A stretch of DNA of 54,500 nucleotides from Bacillota bacterium (GTDB lineage Bacteria; Bacillota; Clostridia; Lachnospirales; Lachnospiraceae): positions 1 to 54,500 of the forward strand of contig JAEZLZ010000004.1 of the NCBI GenBank assembly GCA_023415055.1. Direction: 5' to 3'. Every line of letters begins with the position of its first letter. The first letter of the stretch is position 1. The notes under the pieces are model-generated. The model was not told where the DNA came from and searched no databases. It saw only the letters and a list, made by a program, of their open reading frames with translations. A program made the position numbers and the translations under genes. Of this stretch, positions 30,913-40,154 are shown one piece after another.

Positions 30913-31872
30913 ATGAATTCATCAATTTTAAGCCAATTGGAAGCAATCACTCCGGAGGAGCAAGATATTCTGGATGGCAAAAATGAGATAAATAAAGAGT
31001 TATACATGGATTCTGCATCCATGGTCATAGATCGTAGAAAATTGCTGGAACATGGAAAGTTAATTCAAATCCGGAAGCATACTCGTTTTGTGCATTTTCC
31101 AAAGCATACCCATAATTATGTAGAGGTGATCTACATGTGTGAAGGTAAGACAAATCACATTATTAATGGAGATGACCTGACACTGCAGGAGGGGGAGCTG
31201 CTTTTTCTTAACCAAAATGCAACGCAGGAGATTATGCCTGCGGGACCGAATGATATAGGAGTCAATTTTATTATTCTTCCAGAATTTTTTGATCAGGCTT
31301 TGCTTATGATCGGAGATGAGAAAAGCCTGATTCGTGATTTTATCATAGGGTGTCTAAAGGGAGAAGAGGAGCATGTCAACTATCTGCATTTCAAGGTGAA
31401 GGAAGTGCTCCCGATTCAAAACCTGATTGAGAATTTGATCTGGACAATCTTAAATAGTCAGCAGAACAAAAGAAAAATTAATCAAAGTACCATGGGATTG
31501 CTTTTACTGCATTTGATGAACCATACAGATAAAGTAACCGTGGGTAAAAACCATAATGAACAGGAGCTGTTCCTGTCCGTATTACGATTTATAGAGGAAC
31601 ATTATAAGGATGGGCAACTTTCAGATCTTGCGAAAGAACTCCATTATGATTTGTATAATCTTAGTCGTATGATTAAAAAAATGACAAATAGAAATTATAC
31701 TGAGTTAGTACAGAATAAGAGGTTAACCCAAGCAGCTTACCTTCTTGCCAATACAAAGCTTTCGGTTGCAGACATTGGACTGGCAGTAGGGTATGATAAC
31801 CTGAGTTATTTCCATCGGATTTTTAAGGAAAAATACGGAGTTTCCCCCAAGAAATACAGGGATTGCTTGTAG
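30913..31872 (+). CDS. AraC-family regulator, probable rhamnose-gene activator
   Basis: Transcription factor of 319 residues with an N-terminal cupin sugar-sensing domain (FVHFPKHTHNYVEVIYMCEG, metal/sugar-site histidines, then GDDLTLQEGELLFLNQNATQ). The C-terminal pair of AraC helix-turn-helices is LSDLAKELHYDLYNLSRMIK and VADIGLAVGYDNLSYFHRIF, followed by KEKYGVSPKKYR. It immediately precedes rhaB and rhaA, like RhaS/RhaR in other genomes, so rhamnose is the likely effector (inference). A strong terminator follows, so rhaBA would need its own promoter or regulated read-through. Confidence 0.93.
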   Translation: MNSSILSQLEAITPEEQDILDGKNEINKELYMDSASMVIDRRKLLEHGKLIQIRKHTRFVHFPKHTHNYVEVIYMCEGKTNHIINGDDLTLQEGELLFLNQNATQEIMPAGPNDIGVNFIILPEFFDQALLMIGDEKSLIRDFIIGCLKGEEEHVNYLHFKVKEVLPIQNLIENLIWTILNSQQNKRKINQSTMGLLLLHLMNHTDKVTVGKNHNEQELFLSVLRFIEEHYKDGQLSDLAKELHYDLYNLSRMIKKMTNRNYTELVQNKRLTQAAYLLANTKLSVADIGLAVGYDNLSYFHRIFKEKYGVSPKKYRDCL

Positions 31873-31926
31873 GTGCGTTTCGAAAATATTGGGATAATTT
31901 TAAATAAATTTTAGCTGGATTTTTGC

Positions 31927-31970
31927 AAATAAGGACGTTTATTTAATCAAATAGCGTCCTTATTTTTTTT
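31927..31970 (+). terminator. Strong terminator between the AraC gene and rhaB
   Basis: AAATAAGGACG pairs perfectly with CGTCCTTATTT around a 17-base loop, with eight T residues at the end. It ends only about 58 bp before the rhaB start, leaving little room for a separate promoter; TATGAT at 31983-31988 would need a -35 inside the terminator stem. Confidence 0.9.
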
Positions 31971-32027
31971 GCGTTTTTATTATATGATATGGTTGCAGTA
32001 AAACAAAACATAAGGAGCGAAGATAAT

Positions 32028-33434
32028 ATGCAAAAATATTATTTGGCGATTGATATTGGGGCTTCAAGTGGTAGACATATCTTAGGTTCCATAGAAAATA
32101 ATGGTACCATAAAATTAGAAGAGATCTATCGATTTGAGAATGGAATGGTAAAAAATGAGGATACCTTGTGTTGGGAGCTTGATAAATTATTTGCCGAAAT
32201 AAAAAATGGTTTAAAGAAATGTGTAGAAATCGGAAAAATACCCTCCACCATGGCAATTGATACTTGGGCGGTAGATTATGTTCTGCTTGATGTAAATGAT
32301 CAGGTGATCGGAAAGACGGCAGGATATCGGGATAAGAGAACCCTCGGAATGGATGATGCAGTTTATAATATCATTTCGGAGGAAGCTCTTTACTTGAGGA
32401 CCGGAATTCAAAAGCAGATCTTTAATACAATATATCAGCTGATGGCGGTCAAGACACAAAAACCTCAGGATATGGAAAAAACAGAGCATCTACTAATGAT
32501 CCCGGACTATTTTAACTTCCTGCTTACTGGGAAAAAACTTACAGAATACACCAATGCAACTACGACGCAGTTAGTAAGTCCCATAACCAAGGATTGGGAC
32601 TACGAATTAATCGATAAACTGGGGTATAAGAAAGAGATATTCGGTAAAATATCGATGCCCAAGACCTCGGTCGGATATTTCAGTGACGATATCGCAGCTG
32701 AAATTGGGTTCAATTGTGAGGTGGTATTACCGGCGACCCATGACACGGGATCAGCGGTACTTTCTGTTCCGGCGAACGATGATGATTATCTATACATCAG
32801 TTCCGGTACATGGTCACTGATGGGTATTGAGAGAATGGAGGCGGATTGCAGTCTGCAGAGTAGAAAAGCAAACTTTACCAACGAAGGTGGTATAGATTAT
32901 CGTTTCCGCTATCTTAAAAACATTATGGGACTATGGATGATTCAATCAGTAAGACATGAACTGGGAGATGCTTTTTCCTTTGCCGAATTATGCAAGCTTG
33001 CCACGGAATCAGATCAGTTTGCTTCCAGAGTTAATGTCAATGCGGAATATTTCCTGGCACCGGATAATATGACGGAAGCAATCAAGCAGTATTGTATTGA
33101 TACAAATCAGAAGGTTCCGAATACAGTAGGAGAGATTGCTGCCTGTATCTATCAGAGCCTTGCAGATAGTTACGCAACTGCGGTGAAAGAGATCGAAGAA
33201 ATCACTGGTAGGACATATCAACGCATCCATATTGTGGGTGGTGGAGCGAATGCGGGATACCTCAATGAATTGACTGCGAAGGCTACAAAAAAAGATGTTT
33301 ATGTCGGACCTATAGAGGCAACAGCTATCGGAAATATCCTTGCTCAGATGCTAAAAGCCGGAGATTATGCAACAATACAGGAAGCAAGACAAGCTGTATT
33401 CGATTCGTTTCCGATTGTGCATTATAATCACTAA
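32028..33434 (+). CDS. rhaB: L-rhamnulokinase
   Basis: FGGY-family kinase phosphorylating L-rhamnulose at C1; 468 residues. The opening YLAIDIGASSGRHILG is the RhaB version of the phosphate-1 loop. MAIDTWAVDYVLLD and the C-terminal ATP-site segments ISSGTWSLMGIE and IHIVGGGANAGYLNELTAKA follow, then GPIEATAIGNILAQM. ATG 32028 has AAGGAG upstream; an earlier in-frame TTG would overlap the promoter region. It is followed 48 bp later by the isomerase. Confidence 0.95.
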   Translation: MQKYYLAIDIGASSGRHILGSIENNGTIKLEEIYRFENGMVKNEDTLCWELDKLFAEIKNGLKKCVEIGKIPSTMAIDTWAVDYVLLDVNDQVIGKTAGYRDKRTLGMDDAVYNIISEEALYLRTGIQKQIFNTIYQLMAVKTQKPQDMEKTEHLLMIPDYFNFLLTGKKLTEYTNATTTQLVSPITKDWDYELIDKLGYKKEIFGKISMPKTSVGYFSDDIAAEIGFNCEVVLPATHDTGSAVLSVPANDDDYLYISSGTWSLMGIERMEADCSLQSRKANFTNEGGIDYRFRYLKNIMGLWMIQSVRHELGDAFSFAELCKLATESDQFASRVNVNAEYFLAPDNMTEAIKQYCIDTNQKVPNTVGEIAACIYQSLADSYATAVKEIEEITGRTYQRIHIVGGGANAGYLNELTAKATKKDVYVGPIEATAIGNILAQMLKAGDYATIQEARQAVFDSFPIVHYNH

Positions 33435-33482
33435 GAAATACGATGAAACAAATTAATAAAACAAGAAAAAGGAGAAAATAAA

Positions 33483-34733
33483 ATGACAACAAAAAAAAGA
33501 TATGAGTCAGCAAAAGAGATATACAATAATATTGGAGTGGACACAGAACAAGCGCTTGAGAAATTAAAGAACGTATCTATATCGATGCATTGCTGGCAGG
33601 GCGATGATGTGGCCGGTTTTGAGGGAAGCAGTTCCTTGTCCGGTGGCATCCAGGCAACCGGTAATTTTATGGGTAAGGCAAGAAATCCACAGGAATTAAT
33701 GGCGGATATAGATAAAGTCTTTGCATTGATACCAGGAAAACACAGAATCAATCTTCATGCAAATTATGCTATCTTTGAACCGGGCGAAGAAGTAGATCGT
33801 GATAAATTAGAGCCAAAGCATTTTACGAAGTGGGTTGAGTTCGCAAAAGAAAGAGGTCTTGGAATTGATTTCAATCCAACCTATTTCTCTCATCCCAAAG
33901 CAGATGGCATGACTTTGTCAAGTGCGGATGAGTCTATAAGAACCTTCTGGATTAATCATGGTAAAGCTTGTTTAAAAATTTCGGAATATTTTGCAAAAGA
34001 ACTTGGTACCCCTTGCTTAATGAACATTTGGATTCCGGATGGTTTCAAGGACATTCCTGCGGATCGCTTAAGTCCAAGAGCAAGACTGAAGGACTCCCTG
34101 GATCAGATTTTATCCATTGACTATGATAAAAAACTGGTTAACGTAGCAGTGGAATCAAAAGTTTTCGGAATTGGTTTAGAAGCTTGCACCGTAGGTTCTC
34201 ACGAATTCTACATGAATTATGCTGCAAAAAATGATATCTTATGCCTATTAGACAATGGACATTATCATCCAACAGAAGTAGTATCTGACAAAATTCCTTC
34301 CATGTTGTTGTTCTTTGATAAATTAGCACTTCATGTTACAAGACCGATTCGTTGGGACAGTGACCACGTAGTTATTTTTGATGATGAGACAAAAGAGATC
34401 GCGAAAGAAATCGTTCGTTGTGATGCCCTCGACCGTGTTTTAATCGGCTTGGATTTCTTTGATGCAAGCATTAATCGTATCTCTGCATGGGTGGTAGGTA
34501 TGAGAAATATGCAGAAAGCACTTTTATATGCAATGCTTACTCCAAATGAAAAATTAGCTGCTCTTCAAAATGATAAAAATTACACAGAGCTTATGATGAT
34601 GCAGGAAGAGCTGAAGATGTACCCCTTTGGTGATGTATGGAATTATTTCTGTGAAATCAACAATGTTCCTCAGAAAGAGGATTGGTTCAAAGAAGTGAAA
34701 GAATACGAGAAGACCGTTTTAGCAAATAGATAG
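33483..34733 (+). CDS. rhaA: L-rhamnose isomerase
   Basis: Converts L-rhamnose to L-rhamnulose; 416 residues as expected. Metal and substrate motifs of RhaA are visible: SMHCWQGDDVAGFE near residue 34, RINLHANYA, GIDFNPTYFSHPKADG, and LLDNGHYHPTEVVSDKIPSM followed by RWDSDHVV. GGAG precedes the ATG. It completes the isomerase-kinase pair, with the aldolase and mutarotase 19 kb upstream on the other side of the compartment locus. Confidence 0.97.
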   Translation: MTTKKRYESAKEIYNNIGVDTEQALEKLKNVSISMHCWQGDDVAGFEGSSSLSGGIQATGNFMGKARNPQELMADIDKVFALIPGKHRINLHANYAIFEPGEEVDRDKLEPKHFTKWVEFAKERGLGIDFNPTYFSHPKADGMTLSSADESIRTFWINHGKACLKISEYFAKELGTPCLMNIWIPDGFKDIPADRLSPRARLKDSLDQILSIDYDKKLVNVAVESKVFGIGLEACTVGSHEFYMNYAAKNDILCLLDNGHYHPTEVVSDKIPSMLLFFDKLALHVTRPIRWDSDHVVIFDDETKEIAKEIVRCDALDRVLIGLDFFDASINRISAWVVGMRNMQKALLYAMLTPNEKLAALQNDKNYTELMMMQEELKMYPFGDVWNYFCEINNVPQKEDWFKEVKEYEKTVLANR

Positions 34734-34783
34734 TACAAATAGTATAGCCTTCCTTCCTAAAATAAGAAATCTACCGATTTACC

Positions 34784-35290
34784 GGTTTCATTGGAGCCAT
34801 CAAGAAGGATAAGGAACATAATGCATTAGTTGTAGATTTCTTGATGTATCTGTCTTCCGAGGAAGGCTATCGTGCTTATTTAACGACAGGTATCAATGCA
34901 GAAACGGTTCCGAACGGCCCATCACTTGTATATGGTGTTCTGCTTCCTGAGGAATATCAGAGTATATATGAGAACCTTTCCTTTATTGGTAACTGTCAGA
35001 AAGGCCACAGTACTATGTTGGCTAGAGGTATAGCAGGTAGTGAAGGTGATATCTCAGAATCTTACCGTGCCTTCTATGATTATTCCTATAAATATTTATC
35101 AGGGAAATACACTATAGCTCAGTGGATAGCAAAACATAAAGAGAATGTAAATACTTATTTGGTAGAGGAATTGACAACCTCTGGTATTAGTGAGAATGAT
35201 TTAAAAAATCCACAGACTGCCCCGACTGTACAATGGTGGTATAACTCATCCCCTCTCTGCCAAGAGAGGGGATTTTTACGAAAATGGTAA
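34784..35290 (+). pseudogene. C-terminal fragment of a sugar ABC solute-binding protein
   Basis: Codons from 34784 encode GFIGAIKKDKEHNALVVDFL, MYLSSEEGYRAYLT, VPNGPSLVYGVLLPEEYQS and ESYRAFYDYSYKYLSG, nearly the same as the last 150 residues of the binding protein at 40155-41819. No N-terminal part exists: 51 bp upstream is the rhaA stop. The ancestral stop is mutated (TGG where the full copy has TAG), so the frame runs through a copied terminator to 35290. It is a scar of duplication followed by deletion. A TTG/ATG at 34841-34846 opens the frame but lacks a ribosome site. Confidence 0.9.
35249..35277 (+). terminator. Terminator copied with the binding-protein fragment
   Basis: TCCCCTCTCT / AGAGAGGGGA stem with a GCCA loop and a T tract; almost identical to the hairpin at 41831-41860 after the full-length gene. 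It probably now ends the rhaBA transcript. Confidence 0.88.
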
Positions 35291-35383
35291 GAAAATAAAG
35301 GATAAATGGCGTGTATTTAATAAACGGTTAAGCCCAGATTGGTATAGGGTAAAAACAATTGACATAATTGGGAGGTGTGTACA

Positions 35384-36457
35384 ATGAGAGGAATTGTTTC
35401 GCAGGAACTGAAAAAACTGATTGAGGAAGAAGTATTACCAGGAGCGGCTCTGCGTGTCAGACAGAGAGGAGAAATTGTTTTTGAAGAGTGTGAAGGCTAT
35501 GCAGACAGGGAAGCAAAAATAGCGGTGAAAGAGAATACGATTTATCGACTGTGCTCCATGTCGAAACTGATTACAGCGGTAGGTGTGATGCAGCTGTATG
35601 AAAAAAATCTGCTTTCACTTGATGACAAGATAACGAAATATTTCCCGGAATACCCAGTAGATAAGGCTGATGTGACAATACGACACTTACTGAACCACTG
35701 CTGTGGCTATGGTCAGGGAGAGAAAGGAACAGCCTATCTTCTGGAAACACTAGATATGAAAGAAATACTGGAAGATCGTGTTAAAAAATGGGCGTATATG
35801 CCTCTTGACTATCCGGTTGGTACATCACCGGCCTATAGTGGAATTGTTTCATTTGATACATTGGGTCGGATTATTGAAATCGTCAGCGGACAGGACTTAT
35901 TTATTTATTTCAGGAAGAACATTTTTGAACCGTTGGAAATGAACGATACGGTTTTCTGCCTGGATGAGGAAAAACAGAGCAGAAGTGCAAAACTGTATTC
36001 CGGTGAGGATGGGGAATTAAAGCCAGTACCAAATCAAATGCCATATGTTTCAGCAAGAAATGGATACTATTCAGGAGCAGCTGGATTATATGGAACATTA
36101 AATGATTTTGACACCTTTACTACAATGTTATATTATGGAGGCACATGGAAAGGGAAACAAATCATTAAAGAGGATACGCTCAAACTTATGAGGACCCCAA
36201 GGCAGATTTTAAATTCCGAGGCTGTACCAGGCTGCCCGTGGGGACTGGGATTTATGATTTTTGAACAGCCCGAAAAGGCTGGCCGCTCTCTGGGACGAAA
36301 TACGTTTGGTTGGAGCGGAGCATATGGGACGCATATGTATATCGATCCGAAAAATGATCTGTGTATGACGCTGATGGCGGGTAGAGCGGATATCGGTGGA
36401 GCAGGTTCTATCGCTTCGAAAAGATTAGAAGATGCAATTTTTCAGGAATTTTGTTGA
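35384..36457 (+). CDS. Serine beta-lactamase-like hydrolase (class C / esterase family)
   Basis: Predicted serine hydrolase of 357 residues without a signal peptide, so probably cytoplasmic. The active-site S-x-x-K is CSMSKLITAVGVMQLYE near residue 60. The Tyr motif is probably SPAYSGIVSF (Y-S-G in place of Y-x-N), and the third box is FGWSGAYGTHMYID. Such proteins include esterases and D-aminopeptidases; within a pectin/rhamnose locus a deacylation of imported oligosaccharides is plausible but unproven. ATG 35384 has GGGAGG eight bases upstream. It is followed by a rhamnosidase-like gene 104 bp later. Confidence 0.88.
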   Translation: MRGIVSQELKKLIEEEVLPGAALRVRQRGEIVFEECEGYADREAKIAVKENTIYRLCSMSKLITAVGVMQLYEKNLLSLDDKITKYFPEYPVDKADVTIRHLLNHCCGYGQGEKGTAYLLETLDMKEILEDRVKKWAYMPLDYPVGTSPAYSGIVSFDTLGRIIEIVSGQDLFIYFRKNIFEPLEMNDTVFCLDEEKQSRSAKLYSGEDGELKPVPNQMPYVSARNGYYSGAAGLYGTLNDFDTFTTMLYYGGTWKGKQIIKEDTLKLMRTPRQILNSEAVPGCPWGLGFMIFEQPEKAGRSLGRNTFGWSGAYGTHMYIDPKNDLCMTLMAGRADIGGAGSIASKRLEDAIFQEFC

Positions 36458-36561
36458 TGCAGATATGAGTATGCTGTCTTAAAATCAAATTTTCTTTTAT
36501 TATGAAAGATAAAATTCTATTGCAGCAGGTGGATTTTTATTGAAAGGGGTAAGGAACGATA

Positions 36562-38625
36562 ATGGGCTTGTGGAAGAATGCAGAATGGATTTTCGCGGAC
36601 GTAAAATACGAAGTTAAGGACCGTTACTTTGAGTATATTACGTCCTTTCAGGCGGAGATCGGAAAGGAAACGCTTTTATATATCAGCGCATATTCCCAGT
36701 ATGCCGTATACGTGAATGGTCATTTTGTGAACTGCGGACAGTATGATGATTATGAAGAGCTGAAATTTTATGATGTGTTTCCTATCACAGAGTTCATAAT
36801 ACCGGGAGATAATGAACTCCTCGTTTGCCAATATGTTGCCGGAGCAGATTTTAGCACCAGGCGGAAGCAGATACCGGGTGTAATCTTCACGGTGATAGCA
36901 GGTGAAAAAGTTCTTTGTACCAGTACTACTGACTGCCTGTCCAGAGAGGACTTAAGGTTTTGCGGGAAAGCGGAGCAACTTACGAAGCAGATGTGTTTCA
37001 ATTTTGAATATGATGCCAATGTGTGGCTACCGCAATATACACCCAGTGTTTTGGTATCAAAAGATAAGAAATTAAAGGAGCGCCCGGTAAAGAAGCTGGT
37101 CATTACAAAGGATGGAAAGAGTCGTCTTGTGGCACAGGGAGTGTTTTTGGAATGGAATCAGGAGGCACGAAAAGCAGAGCGTTGTCAACACGCTTATTTT
37201 TCCGCTTTAAGGAAACAGGAGTTGATGCGGACGGAAGTGGAAAAAACCAAATTGAAACAGGAATATTCCTGGAGAATCCCGGAGACGTTTCGCGGGGATG
37301 GAGTATATCTGGTTTTTGATCTGGGAGGAGAAAAGGCCGGATTCTTGGATTTTTCGCTTACAGTACCACAAAAATGTGAGGTGTTGATTTCCATCGGCGA
37401 GCACCTGGACGATCTTCGTGTACGCAGCTCGGTAGGAGAAAGAAACTTTACCTTCCGTTACCTCGCGAAGGAAGGAAAAAACGAATTTTTCTATCCCTTC
37501 CAGAGGTTCGGACTGCGTTATCTGCAATTTATGATATATAGCTCGGAAGGCAGTATCTCCCGTGCTATTGTGAGGGAAGCTACATACCCCCTTACGTATC
37601 AAAAAATAACAGTATGTGATAACCTGCACCGTATGATCTGGGAGATGGGGCGAAGAACTCTTGAACTATGCATGCATGAGCATTATGAGGACTGCCCTTG
37701 GCGAGAGCAATCGCTATATGCCATGGACAGCCGTGTGCAAATGCTCTGCGGTTATTATGCCTTTGGAGAGTATGAGTTCCCAAAGGCAAACTTAAGAATC
37801 ATGGCACATTCTTTACGGAAAGATAAGTTATTGGAACTCTGTGCTCCAGGAAAGGTCCCTGTGAATATTCCCAGTTTTACCGCGGTTTTTGTCCGACAGG
37901 TTCTGGAATATATCCAGTATTCCGGCGATAGGAGTTTTGCTGATGAGATGCTCCCGGTGATGAAAATAATTGTAGAAGGCTTTGAAGAAAAAATCTCCAA
38001 AAACGGGTTAATTCCCCAGTTGGAGAAACAGTGGAATTTTTACGAATGGCAGGAAGGAATCAATGGTGAAGATAGGAATCCGCAGCCGGTATACGACAGC
38101 TTGTTAAATTCGTTCGTATCAGATGCTTTTTCCTGTTTTACAAAAATAGCGGAAATCGCGGAGCCTGCACTGGCAGACCGGTATAGAAAACTTCATGAGA
38201 ACATAAACAAAAATATTCATAAGTACTTTTTCAGAAAGGAGTATAGCGGGTATGCCACCTATATGGAGGAAGACCGACCAAGGCATGATTTAACGCAGGC
38301 TATGCTTTTGTATACGGGGGCTGTGCCAAAAGAACTACGTAGTACGGTCGCAGGGACACTTAAGTCAGGCGTACTGCTTCCGTGCACCTTAAGTATGAGC
38401 ATATATGAATATGACGCTCTGATGGATGTTTCCGAAAAAAATCATGCTTACATTAGTAAGAAAATAGAAAGAATCTGGGGCAGAATGCTCCGAAGTAGAA
38501 CGGACACTTTCTGGGAGACTGCATTAGGCGCGGATGATTTTGATTATGCGGGAAGTCTCTGTCACGGGTGGTCAGCGGTCCCGATTTACATCTTCGGAAA
38601 ATATGGAGTCCCTGAGTGTCAATGA
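36562..38625 (+). CDS. GH78-like alpha-L-rhamnosidase-family protein
   Basis: Putative glycoside hydrolase of 687 residues, no signal peptide. The N-terminal beta-sandwich (KETLLYISAYSQYAVYVNGH) resembles the lectin-like domain of GH78 enzymes, and the six-hairpin catalytic domain starts near residue 350. HYEDCPWREQSLYAMDSRVQ corresponds to the family block 'DCPxRxERxxWxGD', with the acidic residue next to Arg kept but W-x-G-D altered to YAMDS. TDTFWETALGADDFDYAGSL and CHGWSAVP near the end match the other side of the active site. The changed block means activity or specificity may differ from classical GH78. A terminator-like stem GAGCAGG/CCTGCTC lies at 38741-38761. Confidence 0.85.
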   Translation: MGLWKNAEWIFADVKYEVKDRYFEYITSFQAEIGKETLLYISAYSQYAVYVNGHFVNCGQYDDYEELKFYDVFPITEFIIPGDNELLVCQYVAGADFSTRRKQIPGVIFTVIAGEKVLCTSTTDCLSREDLRFCGKAEQLTKQMCFNFEYDANVWLPQYTPSVLVSKDKKLKERPVKKLVITKDGKSRLVAQGVFLEWNQEARKAERCQHAYFSALRKQELMRTEVEKTKLKQEYSWRIPETFRGDGVYLVFDLGGEKAGFLDFSLTVPQKCEVLISIGEHLDDLRVRSSVGERNFTFRYLAKEGKNEFFYPFQRFGLRYLQFMIYSSEGSISRAIVREATYPLTYQKITVCDNLHRMIWEMGRRTLELCMHEHYEDCPWREQSLYAMDSRVQMLCGYYAFGEYEFPKANLRIMAHSLRKDKLLELCAPGKVPVNIPSFTAVFVRQVLEYIQYSGDRSFADEMLPVMKIIVEGFEEKISKNGLIPQLEKQWNFYEWQEGINGEDRNPQPVYDSLLNSFVSDAFSCFTKIAEIAEPALADRYRKLHENINKNIHKYFFRKEYSGYATYMEEDRPRHDLTQAMLLYTGAVPKELRSTVAGTLKSGVLLPCTLSMSIYEYDALMDVSEKNHAYISKKIERIWGRMLRSRTDTFWETALGADDFDYAGSLCHGWSAVPIYIFGKYGVPECQ

Positions 38626-38740
38626 GATTGAAAAAAGACAACGTCAGCAAAAGTTCCAATAAATACTTATTGTTAATGGATACTAGCATAGAGTTGTAAA
38701 GGATATGTCAAGTAATTGTAAATTAAAATAATCATTATAT

Positions 38741-38761
38741 GAGCAGGTGGAATGCCTGCTC
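38741..38761 (+). terminator. Weak terminator-like hairpin after the GH78-like gene
   Basis: GAGCAGG / CCTGCTC stem around TGGAATG, followed by AATTTGTG and no long T run. The 38626-39064 gap also holds a -10 TATAAT at 38913-38918 without a clear -35, and the LacI-type operator at 38992. Confidence 0.4.
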
Positions 38762-38991
38762 AATTTGTGTTAAAAAATTATAATTATGTTTCGCTCTATA
38801 GTAATATAAAGCATAGATGCAAACAAAAAACATATGCATATTTGTGCAATATGCACTAAATACTTAAAATTAAATGTTGATTATAACTATTTTTTTATGC
38901 AAAAAATTATGCTATAATAAACAGGTAATAAAAAAACAAATATACATTAATAGTAACTGTTTATGTAATTTGTTTTTTATTTGGCCAAAGG

Positions 38992-39005
38992 GTTACGCGC
39001 GTAAC
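38992..39005. promoter_or_regulatory. LacI-family operator, perfect palindrome
   Basis: GTTACGCGCGTAAC is a 14-bp perfect palindrome with a central CG, the symmetry typical of LacI-type operators. It lies 60 bp before the lacI-type gene and about 75 bp after the TATAAT at 38913. Autoregulation of that gene and the downstream transporter is the simplest reading. I see no second copy of this exact sequence in the window. Confidence 0.7.
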
Positions 39006-39064
39006 TAATGCATCAGAATACTAAACCGGATAGTAATTTGTGATGCGATTTAAGGGGGGAATTC

Positions 39065-40051
39065 ATGGTAACTAGAAAAGATGTAGCGCTGAGAGCAAAT
39101 GTTTCTGAAGCTACGATATCATATGTAATAAATAACACCAAGAATATTACTCCTGAAGTAAGAGATAGAGTACTTGCTGCGATACGTGAATTGAATTATC
39201 AGCCGAATTTAGTCGCCCGTAGTCTGGTTACAAAGCAGACAAGACATGTTGCACTGATGGTAGATAATTTAAAAAACCCTCATTATTGCGAAATTTTGGA
39301 AGGGGCGCAAGCAGTAGCATCAAAAGCTGGCTATATTGTTTCGGTGATTTCTACTAATGTTTCTGACAAAGAAGATGTTCTGGAGTTGGCAGGGCGGGGT
39401 GTCGATGGCATTATCCTTGCGTTAGGCAGTAAGGAAATGGATTATAGTGAAGTGTCAAGCCTAAATATACCTTGTGTCCGCATAGACGAAAACGTCTATG
39501 TTGATTACAGACAAGCTATCTTTGATATGGTGGAATGTCTGAAGTCAAAGGGGCACAGAAGGATTGGCTTTTTAAGCGGTATCCCAATCAATAATCCCAT
39601 GCATACCAGATATCACTTTTTTATTGAGGCTTTGAAGTACTTCGGACTTAAGGTTAATCATAACCTAATTGTTGATGCACATCCGTTTGGCAATACGGAT
39701 GAGGATGCAGGCGAATTGGCTATGAAGGAACTACTTTCACGCCGTGAAGAATTTACCGCAGTATTTGCAGTTAACGATTTAATGGCGCTTGGTGCTTTTA
39801 AAGCAATTAGGGATGTAGATTTAAAAATACCGCAGGATATTTCAATAGTGGGGTGCGACCACTTAAAAATCCTGGATCGAATCGTTCCATCCCTTGCTAC
39901 TTTAGATGCGAATTCCTTTCAGATTGGATGCGCGTTAATGCAACTGTTAATAGATAAAATAAAAGGTGATCCCCACTTTAAACAGATTATCACAGCAAAC
40001 TTTATTTGTAAAGATTCGATTTATGATTTAGAAAGACATAATAAGAATTAA
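39065..40051 (+). CDS. LacI-family transcriptional regulator
   Basis: Repressor of 328 residues. The N-terminal helix-turn-helix and hinge are typical: TRKDVALRANVSEATISYVI, then ITPEVRDRVLAAIRELNYQP and ARSLVTKQT. The periplasmic-binding-protein-like effector domain follows, with HVALMVDNLKNPHY and TAVFAVNDLMALGAFKAI. ATG 39065 has AAGGGGGG upstream. Next to the sugar importer and rhamnosidase genes, a rhamnose-containing saccharide is the likely inducer, which is inference. No terminator separates it from the binding-protein gene 103 bp downstream. Confidence 0.95.
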   Translation: MVTRKDVALRANVSEATISYVINNTKNITPEVRDRVLAAIRELNYQPNLVARSLVTKQTRHVALMVDNLKNPHYCEILEGAQAVASKAGYIVSVISTNVSDKEDVLELAGRGVDGIILALGSKEMDYSEVSSLNIPCVRIDENVYVDYRQAIFDMVECLKSKGHRRIGFLSGIPINNPMHTRYHFFIEALKYFGLKVNHNLIVDAHPFGNTDEDAGELAMKELLSRREEFTAVFAVNDLMALGAFKAIRDVDLKIPQDISIVGCDHLKILDRIVPSLATLDANSFQIGCALMQLLIDKIKGDPHFKQIITANFICKDSIYDLERHNKN

Positions 40052-40154
40052 TTATTCTGGTTGTGTTTCTGGCAGAAGCAGCAAAGCCCTGAGAAGACAG
40101 TATGATTGAAGCAAATACCAGAATACATAGTTCATTATAATATGGAGGAAAATT

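Noticed and set aside
34841..35290. Independent small protein gene of about 149 codons
   Set aside because: It is an exact-register copy of the end of the binding protein at 40155, lacks a ribosome site and signal peptide, and reads through its own terminator.
40136..40141. TATAAT directly before the binding-protein gene
   Set aside because: Transcription from it would start at or after the ribosome site (GGAGG at 40144), leaving no leader; expression from the LacI promoter upstream is more likely.
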